This document shows positions 44,431-53,696 of a stretch of DNA of 64,000 bases, one piece after another. Under the pieces are notes generated by a model that saw only the letters and a list, made by a program, of their open reading frames with translations, made no database searches and was not told the DNA's origin. The position numbers were made by a program, and so were the translations under genes. How positions within the stretch are numbered: the first letter of the stretch is position 1; each line of letters opens with the position of its first letter. Origin of the DNA: Alphaproteobacteria bacterium (GTDB taxonomy: Bacteria > Pseudomonadota > Alphaproteobacteria > Micavibrionales > Micavibrionaceae); assembly GCA_030424975.1 (NCBI GenBank), contig JAUHVY010000002.1, positions 124,001-188,000 of the forward strand, given 5' to 3'.

Positions 44431-44439
44431 CCCCCCCCC
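44431..44439 (-). repeat. Homopolymer tract of nine C/G in a ribosome-binding region
   Basis: Nine consecutive C on the plus strand (G on the coding strand) lie 4-12 bases before the ATG of the 271-residue orphan. Such tracts are prone to slipped-strand change, which here would alter the Shine-Dalgarno to ATG spacing. Confidence 0.7.
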
Positions 44440-44568
44440 TGATTTATTATTTTTTATTGTTTTTTTATTTATTATTTTTATGTCTATCAATACATATACA
44501 CAAAAACTTGATTAAAATAAGAAAAATCACATATAATCAAAGAAAAAAAATAAAACACGGGTAGCGGC

Positions 44569-45348
44569 ATGTCAGACAAGCCAGAGGTGACCATTACATT
44601 ACGCAGTTATGATATCGATAAATTCGGTGCGCATCATAATGCAGTATCCGTTTATTTCGGCGAGGAAGAAGCCTTCACAATTCATGGCATGGCGGTTAAT
44701 CGTGAAAAAGGCGGCGTAGAGGCCGTCGGTGATAATGATGACACGTTACGCGCTCTAATTATTCCGGGAAACCGCAATGACCTGTTTGATATGCCCATCA
44801 ACGGCGAGCATACAATTTTCGAAGGCACCGCCGAAGAAGCAGCGCCAATAATGCTCGCGGCTTTTGACGCAGTGAAATATATCAACGATCAAAATCTAAA
44901 TTACGATCCGTTCGAAGTGTTTGGCACATCACAAAATTCCAATTCGGTTGCACATACCATTGTTGAAGCGATGGAACAGAAATTTCCAGAGGAATCCGAA
45001 AAATATTGGGCGCCAGGCCATGACCGCATTTTATTGCCCGAAGATTGGAAATCGATTTATTTAATGGAAAGCACTTCCGATGAAATAAAGACGCAGGCAT
45101 TGCAACGCCCCGCCCTTGAAAAAATTGATCCGATCCATGTCTTGCAACAGGCGATGGATGACCCTATCCCGAACCGCCATAATATATTTTATGATCGGGA
45201 AGAGCCGTTTGCGCCCTATACGCCGTTTGGCCAAGATATGCCGTTTAACCCGAATGAGGTGGTGCAAGGTGCGCCCGATGCGCAAGCTCCCGATATCACC
45301 GAAACACCGGCTTCACACTCCCCCCTCAATAGCCACATGAAGATGTAG
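44569..45348 (+). CDS. Hypothetical protein with NSNS-type motif
   Basis: Unrecognised, 259 residues. The N-terminal half is beta-rich (VTITLRSYDIDKFGAHHNA, VYFGEEEAFTIHGMA). The middle has QNSNSVAHTIVEAMEQKFP followed by YWAPGHDRILLPEDW. An NSNS-xx-(H/N) segment followed by a PG-D motif recalls domains seen in secreted bacterial effectors with a papain-like arrangement, but I cannot name the family. The C-terminus is Pro/Asp-rich and disordered. No signal peptide. A 78-base, very AT-rich gap separates it from the divergent gene. GGGTAG is a weak ribosome-binding site. Confidence 0.7.
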   Translation: MSDKPEVTITLRSYDIDKFGAHHNAVSVYFGEEEAFTIHGMAVNREKGGVEAVGDNDDTLRALIIPGNRNDLFDMPINGEHTIFEGTAEEAAPIMLAAFDAVKYINDQNLNYDPFEVFGTSQNSNSVAHTIVEAMEQKFPEESEKYWAPGHDRILLPEDWKSIYLMESTSDEIKTQALQRPALEKIDPIHVLQQAMDDPIPNRHNIFYDREEPFAPYTPFGQDMPFNPNEVVQGAPDAQAPDITETPASHSPLNSHMKM

Positions 45349-45364
45349 TTAGTTATATACTCAA

Positions 45365-46348
45365 TTACCTAACACCAAGCTCAGAAATTTCTCTAGCGCC
45401 GCAATCATAGACATGCCCTCGCCTTATATCCAAATCTTGGCCAATGTAGTTAGTGGATAATATAACCCTATAAGTCATATGATTAAAAAGAGCAACTTGT
45501 CCCACTATTGAGTTCCCATCCCCCGATACATTAGTCGTTATTAAATGAGCCAGAACCCTTTGCCCCTCTATCGGTTCATCTTCAAGGATTGCTTCTTGTC
45601 GTGCCTCCACTAACCTATATTCTGTGCATTCACCGTAACGAACAAATTTCCTTATCGGATCAAATGCCTCATGATGTAAAAATTCTTGTTCATGAAAATA
45701 TGCAAGATAATTGAAAACTATCTTCGCAACAGCACGATATATTATTTCATCTACAATACCTGTAACCTCGCACAATACAGTATCAGAGCCACTCCGTGAA
45801 TTTCCGTCCCTTTGCAAGCGAAGATTCGGGATATCGATTTGTCTTTCTTCTAATTTTCTTCGAAAATCTTCAACTGAAGCGCCCAAAGCACTAATACAAT
45901 TTGGTAAACTAGAATCAAATCCATTATCTTCTAAATATTGCGCATCAGGAAGTTCTTCTAATAAAAAATACTCATAAGATCCATCAATTAGAAAACCAAC
46001 TTGTGCACATGGCATAATGATAACATCATCAACTACCGGAGAATATTCTGGATAAGCATACATACCCTTAAGAGGACCTTCCGTAATTTTTATATGTATG
46101 CGGCTTCGCCTCGGACTACGAAAATCTTCAGGACGAGAAATACCATATATAAAACGCGACCGCCCCTCAAAACTATCTCGTGCCAAATGAATATCAAGAT
46201 TATCACCAAAATACTGATTACACTCAGTGCAAACAATATTTATCAGAGTTAGATTATTATTAAACCGTCCAAAAGATTCAGGAAGAACATGTTCGCGATT
46301 AAACTCTTCATCCCCCTTTTCAATCTGACAATAAATACAACGTGGCAT
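45365..46348 (-). CDS. HNH-endonuclease domain protein, AT-rich
   Basis: A 327-residue protein. The N-terminus is an HNH-type zinc finger: CIYCQIEK, then FNREHVLPESFGRF (His-containing) and VCTECNQYFGDNLD, giving C-x2-C ... H ... C-x2-C. The remaining ~250 residues are unrecognised. Base composition is clearly more AT-rich than thiC next to it and many codons are AT-ending, suggesting acquisition. AAGGTGG in the 3' end of thiC and the 2-base gap imply translation coupled to thiC. Confidence 0.8.
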   Translation of the reverse strand: MPRCIYCQIEKGDEEFNREHVLPESFGRFNNNLTLINIVCTECNQYFGDNLDIHLARDSFEGRSRFIYGISRPEDFRSPRRSRIHIKITEGPLKGMYAYPEYSPVVDDVIIMPCAQVGFLIDGSYEYFLLEELPDAQYLEDNGFDSSLPNCISALGASVEDFRRKLEERQIDIPNLRLQRDGNSRSGSDTVLCEVTGIVDEIIYRAVAKIVFNYLAYFHEQEFLHHEAFDPIRKFVRYGECTEYRLVEARQEAILEDEPIEGQRVLAHLITTNVSGDGNSIVGQVALFNHMTYRVILSTNYIGQDLDIRRGHVYDCGAREISELGVR

Positions 46349-46350
46349 CC

Positions 46351-48246
<1,896 letters not shown>

Positions 48247-48591
48247 TTACATGTAATATGTATCTTTGACCATGTCGCGCACCTCTAGCGTGACCGAGCA
48301 ATGCTTCACCGATCCTTCGACCGATTTTTTCATCACCTCGACCAGAGCATCGCCATATTGACGTTTGGTTTCAACGTCCCGCCCCTCCAGCAGAAGCAAG
48401 GTCGCATGCAACATATGGCCGTGTGATCCGAAATCACCTACAGCAACATAATTACAACGCACAGCGCGTGTTTTGATGCGAGTTTTGTCAATGCCTTGAT
48501 CCGCCAAGGCATCGTGCATATCCAACACCAAATTCGATATCTCGATAATATCACCAAGGTTCTTGGAATATTCGACAATTATATGCGGCAT
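48247..48591 (-). CDS. 5-carboxymethyl-2-hydroxymuconate isomerase-like protein
   Basis: A 114-residue tautomerase-superfamily protein beginning MPHIIVEYSKN; Pro after the initiator Met is the catalytic base of this family. Segments HGHMLHATLLLLEGR and YGDALVEVMKKSV fit CHMI. The classical role is in homoprotocatechuate degradation, but here it sits 72 bases upstream of thiC and immediately after a TPP riboswitch. The ribosome-binding sequence AAAGGAT is part of the 3' strand of the riboswitch. A role in thiamine metabolism is possible by inference. Confidence 0.88.
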   Translation of the reverse strand: MPHIIVEYSKNLGDIIEISNLVLDMHDALADQGIDKTRIKTRAVRCNYVAVGDFGSHGHMLHATLLLLEGRDVETKRQYGDALVEVMKKSVEGSVKHCSVTLEVRDMVKDTYYM

Positions 48592-48601
48592 ATTATTGAT
48601 C

Positions 48602-48678
48602 CTTTCCCTACGTTGATCCTAATCAACAGGTTCTGCGGGTATGCTCTCAGCCCTTAACAAAAGGCACCCCGAAGGTTG
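48602..48678 (-). ncRNA. TPP riboswitch (THI element)
   Basis: Read on the minus strand: CTTCGGGGTGCC, GGGCTGAGAG, ACCCGCAGAACCTG, GATCAACGTAGGGAAAGG. These are the conserved blocks of the thiamine pyrophosphate aptamer in the right order (P1 entry, the CTGAGA and ACCTG TPP-binding regions, P4/P5, P1 exit). The final AAAGGAT also serves as the Shine-Dalgarno sequence of the CHMI-like gene, so ligand binding would hide it and repress translation. It controls the CHMI-like/thiC operon. Confidence 0.92.
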
Positions 48679-48716
48679 GTTTTACGAATGTCATCACTTT
48701 GCCCGAACGAAAAGAA

Positions 48717-48745
48717 TTGTCAAGACGTGTTCGGGGTTTTATAAC
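48717..48745 (+). promoter_or_regulatory. Sigma-70 promoter for the SCO1 gene
   Basis: TTGTCA (48717-48722), a 17-base spacer and TATAAC (48740-48745), 41 bases before the SCO1 ATG. The reverse strand of the -35 gives TTGACA, so a divergent promoter for the riboswitch operon probably overlaps. Confidence 0.6.
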
Positions 48746-48786
48746 ACAACACAAGAAAAGAATTTCGACTAAAAGGATTACTAATA

Positions 48787-49479
48787 ATGAAAAAGCGCTA
48801 CCTTCTTTGGATTGTTTATTTAGCAATTGGTGTCGGCATCGGCATGGCGCTTAAAAATTACGGTTTTCTTACAGACATCGGTGACGGTATTGGCAAAGAA
48901 ATTTCCGACGAGGAAGGCATCGCCAGTATAATCAAACCATCCCGTAGCTATGATAACGAAGACACGTCAAAAGAAGCAGGCGATAGCGTTAAATCCACGC
49001 TTGGTGGTGATTTCGCATTGATTGATCACAACGGAAACGAAGTCACACAAGATAATTACGCCGATACGTATAAGCTATATTTCTTCGGCTTTACATTTTG
49101 CCCTGCAGTTTGCCCAACAGAATTACAAAAGGTAGCCTTGGTTATGGAAGAGTTGGACGCGGAAACAGCCGCAAAAATCACACCGATTTTTGTAACTGTT
49201 GACCCTGAGCGCGACACGGCGGACGTCATGAAACAATATGTCGAACAGTTCCACCCAAAGCTTGTCGGCCTAACCGGATCACAAGAGCAGATCACAGATA
49301 TCAGCCAGAAATTCCGCATCTATGCAAAAAAGGTCGAAAACGAGATGATGGAAGGCTATATGATGGATCATTCATCATATTTATATCTGATGGACAAGGA
49401 TAACAACTTAGCCGCGATTTATCCTGCGACAGACACAGCAGAAGATATCGTCGCCGACCTACAGAAAAAATCATTCTAG
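48787..49479 (+). CDS. SCO1/SenC-family cytochrome oxidase copper protein
   Basis: A membrane-anchored thioredoxin-fold protein of 230 residues, delivering copper to or reducing the CuA site of cytochrome c oxidase. An N-terminal helix (LLWIVYLAIGVGIGMAL) anchors it. The copper motif C-x3-C is in FTFCPAVCPTEL and the distal His is in MDHSSYLYLMD. ATTAAAAGGATTACTA is a suitable ribosome-binding region. It is divergent from the riboswitch operon. A strong hairpin follows. Confidence 0.93.
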   Translation: MKKRYLLWIVYLAIGVGIGMALKNYGFLTDIGDGIGKEISDEEGIASIIKPSRSYDNEDTSKEAGDSVKSTLGGDFALIDHNGNEVTQDNYADTYKLYFFGFTFCPAVCPTELQKVALVMEELDAETAAKITPIFVTVDPERDTADVMKQYVEQFHPKLVGLTGSQEQITDISQKFRIYAKKVENEMMEGYMMDHSSYLYLMDKDNNLAAIYPATDTAEDIVADLQKKSF

Positions 49480-49503
49480 ATTTAGCTTCTTATTCAGTGA
49501 AGA

Positions 49504-49536
49504 CAGAGCAGCATATCACTGTATTATGCTGCTCTG
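49504..49536 (+). terminator. 12-bp perfect hairpin after the SCO1 gene
   Basis: Arms CAGAGCAGCATA / TATGCTGCTCTG with a 9-base loop, 24 bases after the stop codon. No T-run follows directly (a T5 occurs about 15 bases later), so it could be a processing/stability element rather than a standard terminator. Confidence 0.6.
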
Positions 49537-49716
49537 CAAAACGCTATGTGTTTTTAATACAATAAAAATTCTGATACACTGGCCTCTGGCAAGCACGCGC
49601 ACCCTGCCAACCCTTTGTTGTAGATGCGTGCTGTGCTTAATTCTGTGTAACCCAAATTCTTGGCAACATTTCCGCTCAAAAACGGAAACTTACCGGCAAA
49701 ACAAAACGAGGTATTC

Positions 49717-50964
49717 ATGCGACGACTAAAGTTACTATCCCTGACAAGCGCAACCGCCATTGCCGCAGCATCTTTTGCTGCAGGACATGCAAACGCAGCA
49801 GGCTTCTATCTTCAGGAACAATCAACATCAGGACAAGGTAACGCCTTTGCCGGACAGGTGGCCACACCACGTGATGCCAGTATCGTATATTTCAACCCTG
49901 CGGGGATGACCAAGTTAGAAGGTATTCAAATGAATGCTGGTGTTCACCTGATTATGCCGGATTCAGACATCACTGACACAGGTACAACCTCTAACATTAC
50001 CGCAGTTGGCAATGTTAACGGTGGTAACCCATACTCTTTATCGCCTGTTCCTAACTTTCATATTTCAAGTGAAATGGTGAAAGACAAATTCTGGCTCGGG
50101 CTTTCGCTATCTGCACCGTTCGGTTTGGGTAATGAGTATAATGACGGCTGGTTTGGTCGTTACGACTCTACGGAAACTACACTTCATACCTTTGATATCC
50201 AGCCAAGTTTCGCATACAAAGTGAATGACGCACTATCTATCGGTGGTGGTATCAGCATTCAATATGCGGATGCAAACCTCCAACGCTCTCGCGTTGTTGG
50301 CCTTAACACTGAAGCAACAAGCATTCTGGATGGTGACGACACAAGTCTTGGTTACAACTTTGGTATTCTTTATGAACCTATTGAGGGCACAACACTTGGT
50401 GCAAATTACCGATCCGGCGTTCACCATGATTTGAAAGGTCGTGCAGAAGTATCAGGCATTGCTTACGTTCCTGCAAGCGCCGAACTTGATCTTCCCGATA
50501 TCGCACAATTCGGTATCAACCATAAAATCAATGATAAATGGTCGGTACAGGCAGGTGCAACATGGTATGGATGGAACAGCTTTGATAACATCACAGTAGT
50601 TACAGGATCGACCACCTCTACAACCGTACAAAACTACCAAACAACCTGGGCCTATGGCGTTGGTGCAGAATATCACCACAGCGATAAATTGACATTGCGT
50701 GCAGGCTATCAGTTTGATGAAACACCAACCACGGATGAATACCGTACAACCCTTACACCTGATGGTGACCGTAATTGGTTCGCGGCGGGTGCAACATATA
50801 AATTTAATGACAAACTATCGGTTGATTTTGCTGCAACATATATTGATGTCGGTGAAGAAACGATTAACGTTACCCGCGATCCGGGTGCAACAGCAAGTAA
50901 CGTTGTAGGTGACACGGACGGACATGTGTCAATTGTTTCACTCGGCGTAAACTACAAATTCTAA
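49717..50964 (+). CDS. fadL: OmpP1/FadL-family outer-membrane transporter
   Basis: Outer-membrane beta-barrel for long-chain fatty acids or aromatic hydrocarbons, 415 residues from the ATG at 49717 with GAGGT upstream. A signal peptide ending in AGHANA is followed by FadL-typical AGFYLQEQSTSGQGNAFAGQ, which forms the plug region, and VYFNPAGMTKLEG. Repeated amphipathic strands end with LGVNYKF, a classical C-terminal Phe for BAM insertion. It overlaps the thioesterase gene's end by 4 bases on the opposite strand. It fits the fatty-acid oxidation genes at 55-63 kb. Confidence 0.9.
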   Translation: MRRLKLLSLTSATAIAAASFAAGHANAAGFYLQEQSTSGQGNAFAGQVATPRDASIVYFNPAGMTKLEGIQMNAGVHLIMPDSDITDTGTTSNITAVGNVNGGNPYSLSPVPNFHISSEMVKDKFWLGLSLSAPFGLGNEYNDGWFGRYDSTETTLHTFDIQPSFAYKVNDALSIGGGISIQYADANLQRSRVVGLNTEATSILDGDDTSLGYNFGILYEPIEGTTLGANYRSGVHHDLKGRAEVSGIAYVPASAELDLPDIAQFGINHKINDKWSVQAGATWYGWNSFDNITVVTGSTTSTTVQNYQTTWAYGVGAEYHHSDKLTLRAGYQFDETPTTDEYRTTLTPDGDRNWFAAGATYKFNDKLSVDFAATYIDVGEETINVTRDPGATASNVVGDTDGHVSIVSLGVNYKF

Positions 50965-51545
50965 TCGTCACTGTTTTTATCAGGGAATTGGGGCTGCCGA
51001 ACATAATCGCGCAGCCCTTTTTCTGCATCATGCCATTGCAATACATGATCAGGAAAAACAGGGCTTTGCTCATCCATTCCAACAGCCTGCAAAATTTCAG
51101 CCGTTGGAACGGTTTCACGATTTATGCGGCTATAAAACGCCCCTTTTAACAAAGCAATAGCAGCCACCTGCCCTGCTTTTTTACCGTCACGAACGATAAA
51201 TTTTTGCTCCATATAAACCCATTTTTCATCCCAGCACACCATTTGCGTTTCAAGCGTATAACGCTCCCAGAAATGCAGCGGAATACGGTAACGGATCTGC
51301 GCAGCGCTCAACACAGGAATCGCCTTCATTTTTATTGCTGCGCGAAGAACACCAGTACGAAGAATAAAATCAAGGCGCCCTAAATCCATAACGGTCAAAT
51401 AACGGCCGTTATTCATATGCATATTTGTATCAAGATCTGTTGGAAAGACACGTAGATTAAGGTGGTTCGGCGCGACAACATTTTCAATACGCGCTTTGAA
51501 AAAAGATGAAAGAATAACCCAAAGCAGCCGAAAATAAAGATTCAT
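50961..51545 (-). CDS. Hotdog-fold acyl-CoA thioesterase-like protein
   Basis: A 194-residue protein with the hotdog 4HBT-like pattern: TDLDTNMHMNNGRYLTVMDLGR, where the Asp/Asn-His-x-N signature resembles the YbgC/THEM6-type thioesterases. A hydrophobic N-terminus (FRLLWVILSSFF) suggests membrane contact. It probably hydrolyses acyl-CoA or acyl-ACP. An SCP2 gene is upstream of it on the other side of a short gap; they are on the same strand, so both may be translated from one message. Confidence 0.82.
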   Translation of the reverse strand: MNLYFRLLWVILSSFFKARIENVVAPNHLNLRVFPTDLDTNMHMNNGRYLTVMDLGRLDFILRTGVLRAAIKMKAIPVLSAAQIRYRIPLHFWERYTLETQMVCWDEKWVYMEQKFIVRDGKKAGQVAAIALLKGAFYSRINRETVPTAEILQAVGMDEQSPVFPDHVLQWHDAEKGLRDYVRQPQFPDKNSDD

Positions 51546-51562
51546 CTCGACCCCTTAAAGCT

Positions 51563-51865
51563 CTAACCCTCTAATAATGAACTAAGCTTTAGCGCGTACC
51601 CCATAGAGCCTTTAACCTTTAATTTTCCGGTCATAAAAGCCATCGTCGGATCTTGCGTGCCGTCAATCATTCCGTTTACAACATCAATAGTTGTTACAAA
51701 TGTTGTATCGGCATCTTCATCTTCATTCGATAAAATCGCAGGATTTTGGGTGCCATCAATAAAAATGACACCGTCATCACCAAAGTCAAACTTAAGCTTC
51801 GCACCCAGTTGCGGGGCGTATTGAAGCTTTTCGCGCATTGCATTTTCAATTTTTTCCAAACTCAT
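51563..51865 (-). CDS. SCP2 sterol-binding domain protein
   Basis: A stand-alone SCP2-like lipid-carrier domain of 100 residues from the ATG at 51865 (MSLEKIENAMREKL). GAKLKFDFGDDGVIFIDG, DTTFVTTIDVVNGMIDG, and DPTMAFMTGKLKVKGSM with LKLSSLL are typical of the family. A longer frame to 51946 has no better signals. It could bind fatty acyl or isoprenoid lipids. Upstream of the thioesterase gene on the same strand (17-base gap). Confidence 0.9.
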   Translation of the reverse strand: MSLEKIENAMREKLQYAPQLGAKLKFDFGDDGVIFIDGTQNPAILSNEDEDADTTFVTTIDVVNGMIDGTQDPTMAFMTGKLKVKGSMGYALKLSSLLEG

Positions 51866-52024
51866 ACAAATAGTATACACAGGTTTTCCCCAAAAATAAC
51901 CAGTAATTTTTGCTAATTTTCTTTTTAATAGTTGAAAAAACTGCAACTATAATTCTAACAAAACGAATCACTCATGCCTATCACTTCCGCATAGGCGTCT
52001 TTCATGTTTATCAGGGTAAATGAA

Positions 52025-53485
52025 ATGGTCTTGAAACCGTTCAAATCTTCTTTTTTGACACTATGCTTTGCGACATCATGCCTATATACAACAGGAGCGG
52101 GCGCGGCAGGTGAGCCTGACCTTTATTTTTATCCCAAAACAAAATGGACCGTTGAGCAGGTTGATGTAAAATCATCCCTGAAAACATGCACAATCAGCAA
52201 CCAACTGAATAACGGGTATATCGTTCAAATCGCCGGTACACAAAACGGCTTTACAAATTTGAATATCGATTTCCGTCAGGACATCTTTCAAAAGAACTTT
52301 AAATACGAAGTGCAGTACACGGTTCCCGGACAGAAGCCGAAAGTTATTCCGACCAAAGCGTTTAAACAAAGCTTGCTCGTGAGCGATTTGCGTACGCAAA
52401 AAGAATTTTCCGACGCCATGAGTAAATCAAGCGTTTTAGATGTCAGCATCCGCGACAACCAATTCCGTGTCTACCTTACAGGTTTAGAAGCAAAGATTGG
52501 TGATTTCAATGAATGTACCGGCGCGAATGCAGCTATGGCACAAGCAGAAGCCGATGCATTACAAGCAAAAGAAGATGCTGCGTTTGCCGCACAAAATGTT
52601 GAAGCGGACTTAAATAACGCCGCACCACCGCCACCGGTGATCGATATTGCGACCATGGAAGCGGAGAAAAAAGCTGCACAAAATCAGCCTGTCACAGACA
52701 AGGCGTCACTACGCCCGACCAAAGGCAATGCGCCGCGTTATACTGACCTAATGGCAGAACAATTGAAAGCAGAGAGCGAAAAATACAAGCCTGAAACAAA
52801 GAGCAACAGCGAAAATAAATTTGTTGAGCAAAGCGAGCCGGAAGCCCTTGCGAACCCGACAAAAGATAAAGAAATACAAACATCTCTGGCAGAACCATCT
52901 GTAACCGTCGAAAAATATCAATCTCCTAAAATGAAGGTGAACAAGACCGTACACGAACCGCTTACGGCCGATTTCACCGACACAAAGCAAAATAAAAGCA
53001 TTGTAGCGAGCAATGACGCTTCTGAGCTTGCAGAAATCGAGCCAACCAGCGGTACGCCCGACACATCCTTTGTTGACTTGCGCAATAAAATATCCGAGTT
53101 GGAAGAGCATATTGCGATGCTAAACGAGAAGAACCACCTGCTTGATAACGAGCTTAAGGAATCTTTGTCTGCATCTCGTCAGGAACAAATGAGCGTATCA
53201 TCAGATAATTGGAATCTGGAGCGCGCAACAATGAAATTTAACGAAGCCGAACGCCAGATCCAACGCCTTGGCCGTAAACTAGAAACACAGCGCAGCCAGT
53301 GCGACATGGAAAAAGCCGAACTGGAAAATATGTTGTTCGACCCGAAATTAACAGAACAGCAGCAACGCGCGAAATTATCTTCTCTGGAAGCCAATCTGGA
53401 AGAAGCAAAATCTGATTTAGCCCGCCAGCAACGTCAATACGAAGAACGTATCAGGTTGTTGGAGGCACAGCTCAGCAAACTTTAA
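52025..53485 (+). CDS. Secreted coiled-coil hypothetical protein
   Basis: Unrecognised, 486 residues, exported (signal around LTLCFATSCLYTTGAGAAG). Residues ~35-165 form a beta-rich domain with a pair of Cys (LKTCTISNQL, FNECTG). A disordered Glu/Lys/Pro-rich central region follows, and residues ~350-486 are a long coiled coil rich in Glu, Gln and Leu (FVDLRNKISELEEHIAMLNE). ATG at 52004 is another possible start; the one at 52025 has AGGG ahead of it. It may be a scaffold in the periplasm. A terminator and repeat region follow. Confidence 0.72.
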   Translation: MVLKPFKSSFLTLCFATSCLYTTGAGAAGEPDLYFYPKTKWTVEQVDVKSSLKTCTISNQLNNGYIVQIAGTQNGFTNLNIDFRQDIFQKNFKYEVQYTVPGQKPKVIPTKAFKQSLLVSDLRTQKEFSDAMSKSSVLDVSIRDNQFRVYLTGLEAKIGDFNECTGANAAMAQAEADALQAKEDAAFAAQNVEADLNNAAPPPPVIDIATMEAEKKAAQNQPVTDKASLRPTKGNAPRYTDLMAEQLKAESEKYKPETKSNSENKFVEQSEPEALANPTKDKEIQTSLAEPSVTVEKYQSPKMKVNKTVHEPLTADFTDTKQNKSIVASNDASELAEIEPTSGTPDTSFVDLRNKISELEEHIAMLNEKNHLLDNELKESLSASRQEQMSVSSDNWNLERATMKFNEAERQIQRLGRKLETQRSQCDMEKAELENMLFDPKLTEQQQRAKLSSLEANLEEAKSDLARQQRQYEERIRLLEAQLSKL

Positions 53486-53508
53486 TGCTTAGTTGATCTA
53501 CTGCTTTT

Positions 53509-53664
53509 ACTGCGTAACTATACTGCGTCACTTTTTGTTTAACTGTGTTACTGCGTACCTTTCTAAGAGTAAATTAGGCAAAGAAATTGCCGAAAGACTG
53601 TGTATTTCTGCGTAACTAATGAGAGTTCACTGCGTAAAAACTTATCTACTTTTGCTGCGTAAAT
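53509..53664 (+). repeat. Cluster of six CTGCGT(A/C)A repeats
   Basis: The hexamer CTGCGT recurs at 53510, 53523, 53551, 53609, 53630 and 53655, mostly as (T/A)CTGCGTAAC or close variants, with one degenerate ACTGTGTTA between. Spacing is irregular (13, 28, 58, 21 and 25 bases). It occupies the 210-base gap between two convergent genes, where no promoter is needed. Confidence 0.65.
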
Positions 53665-53690
53665 AAAGGTCGGTTCTTCCGGCCTTTTTT
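53665..53690 (+). terminator. Rho-independent terminator
   Basis: Stem AAAGGTCGG / CCGGCCTTT with one wobble pair, loop TTCTT, then T-run. It ends transcription of the coiled-coil protein gene after the repeat cluster. Confidence 0.85.
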
Positions 53691-53696
53691 CTTACG

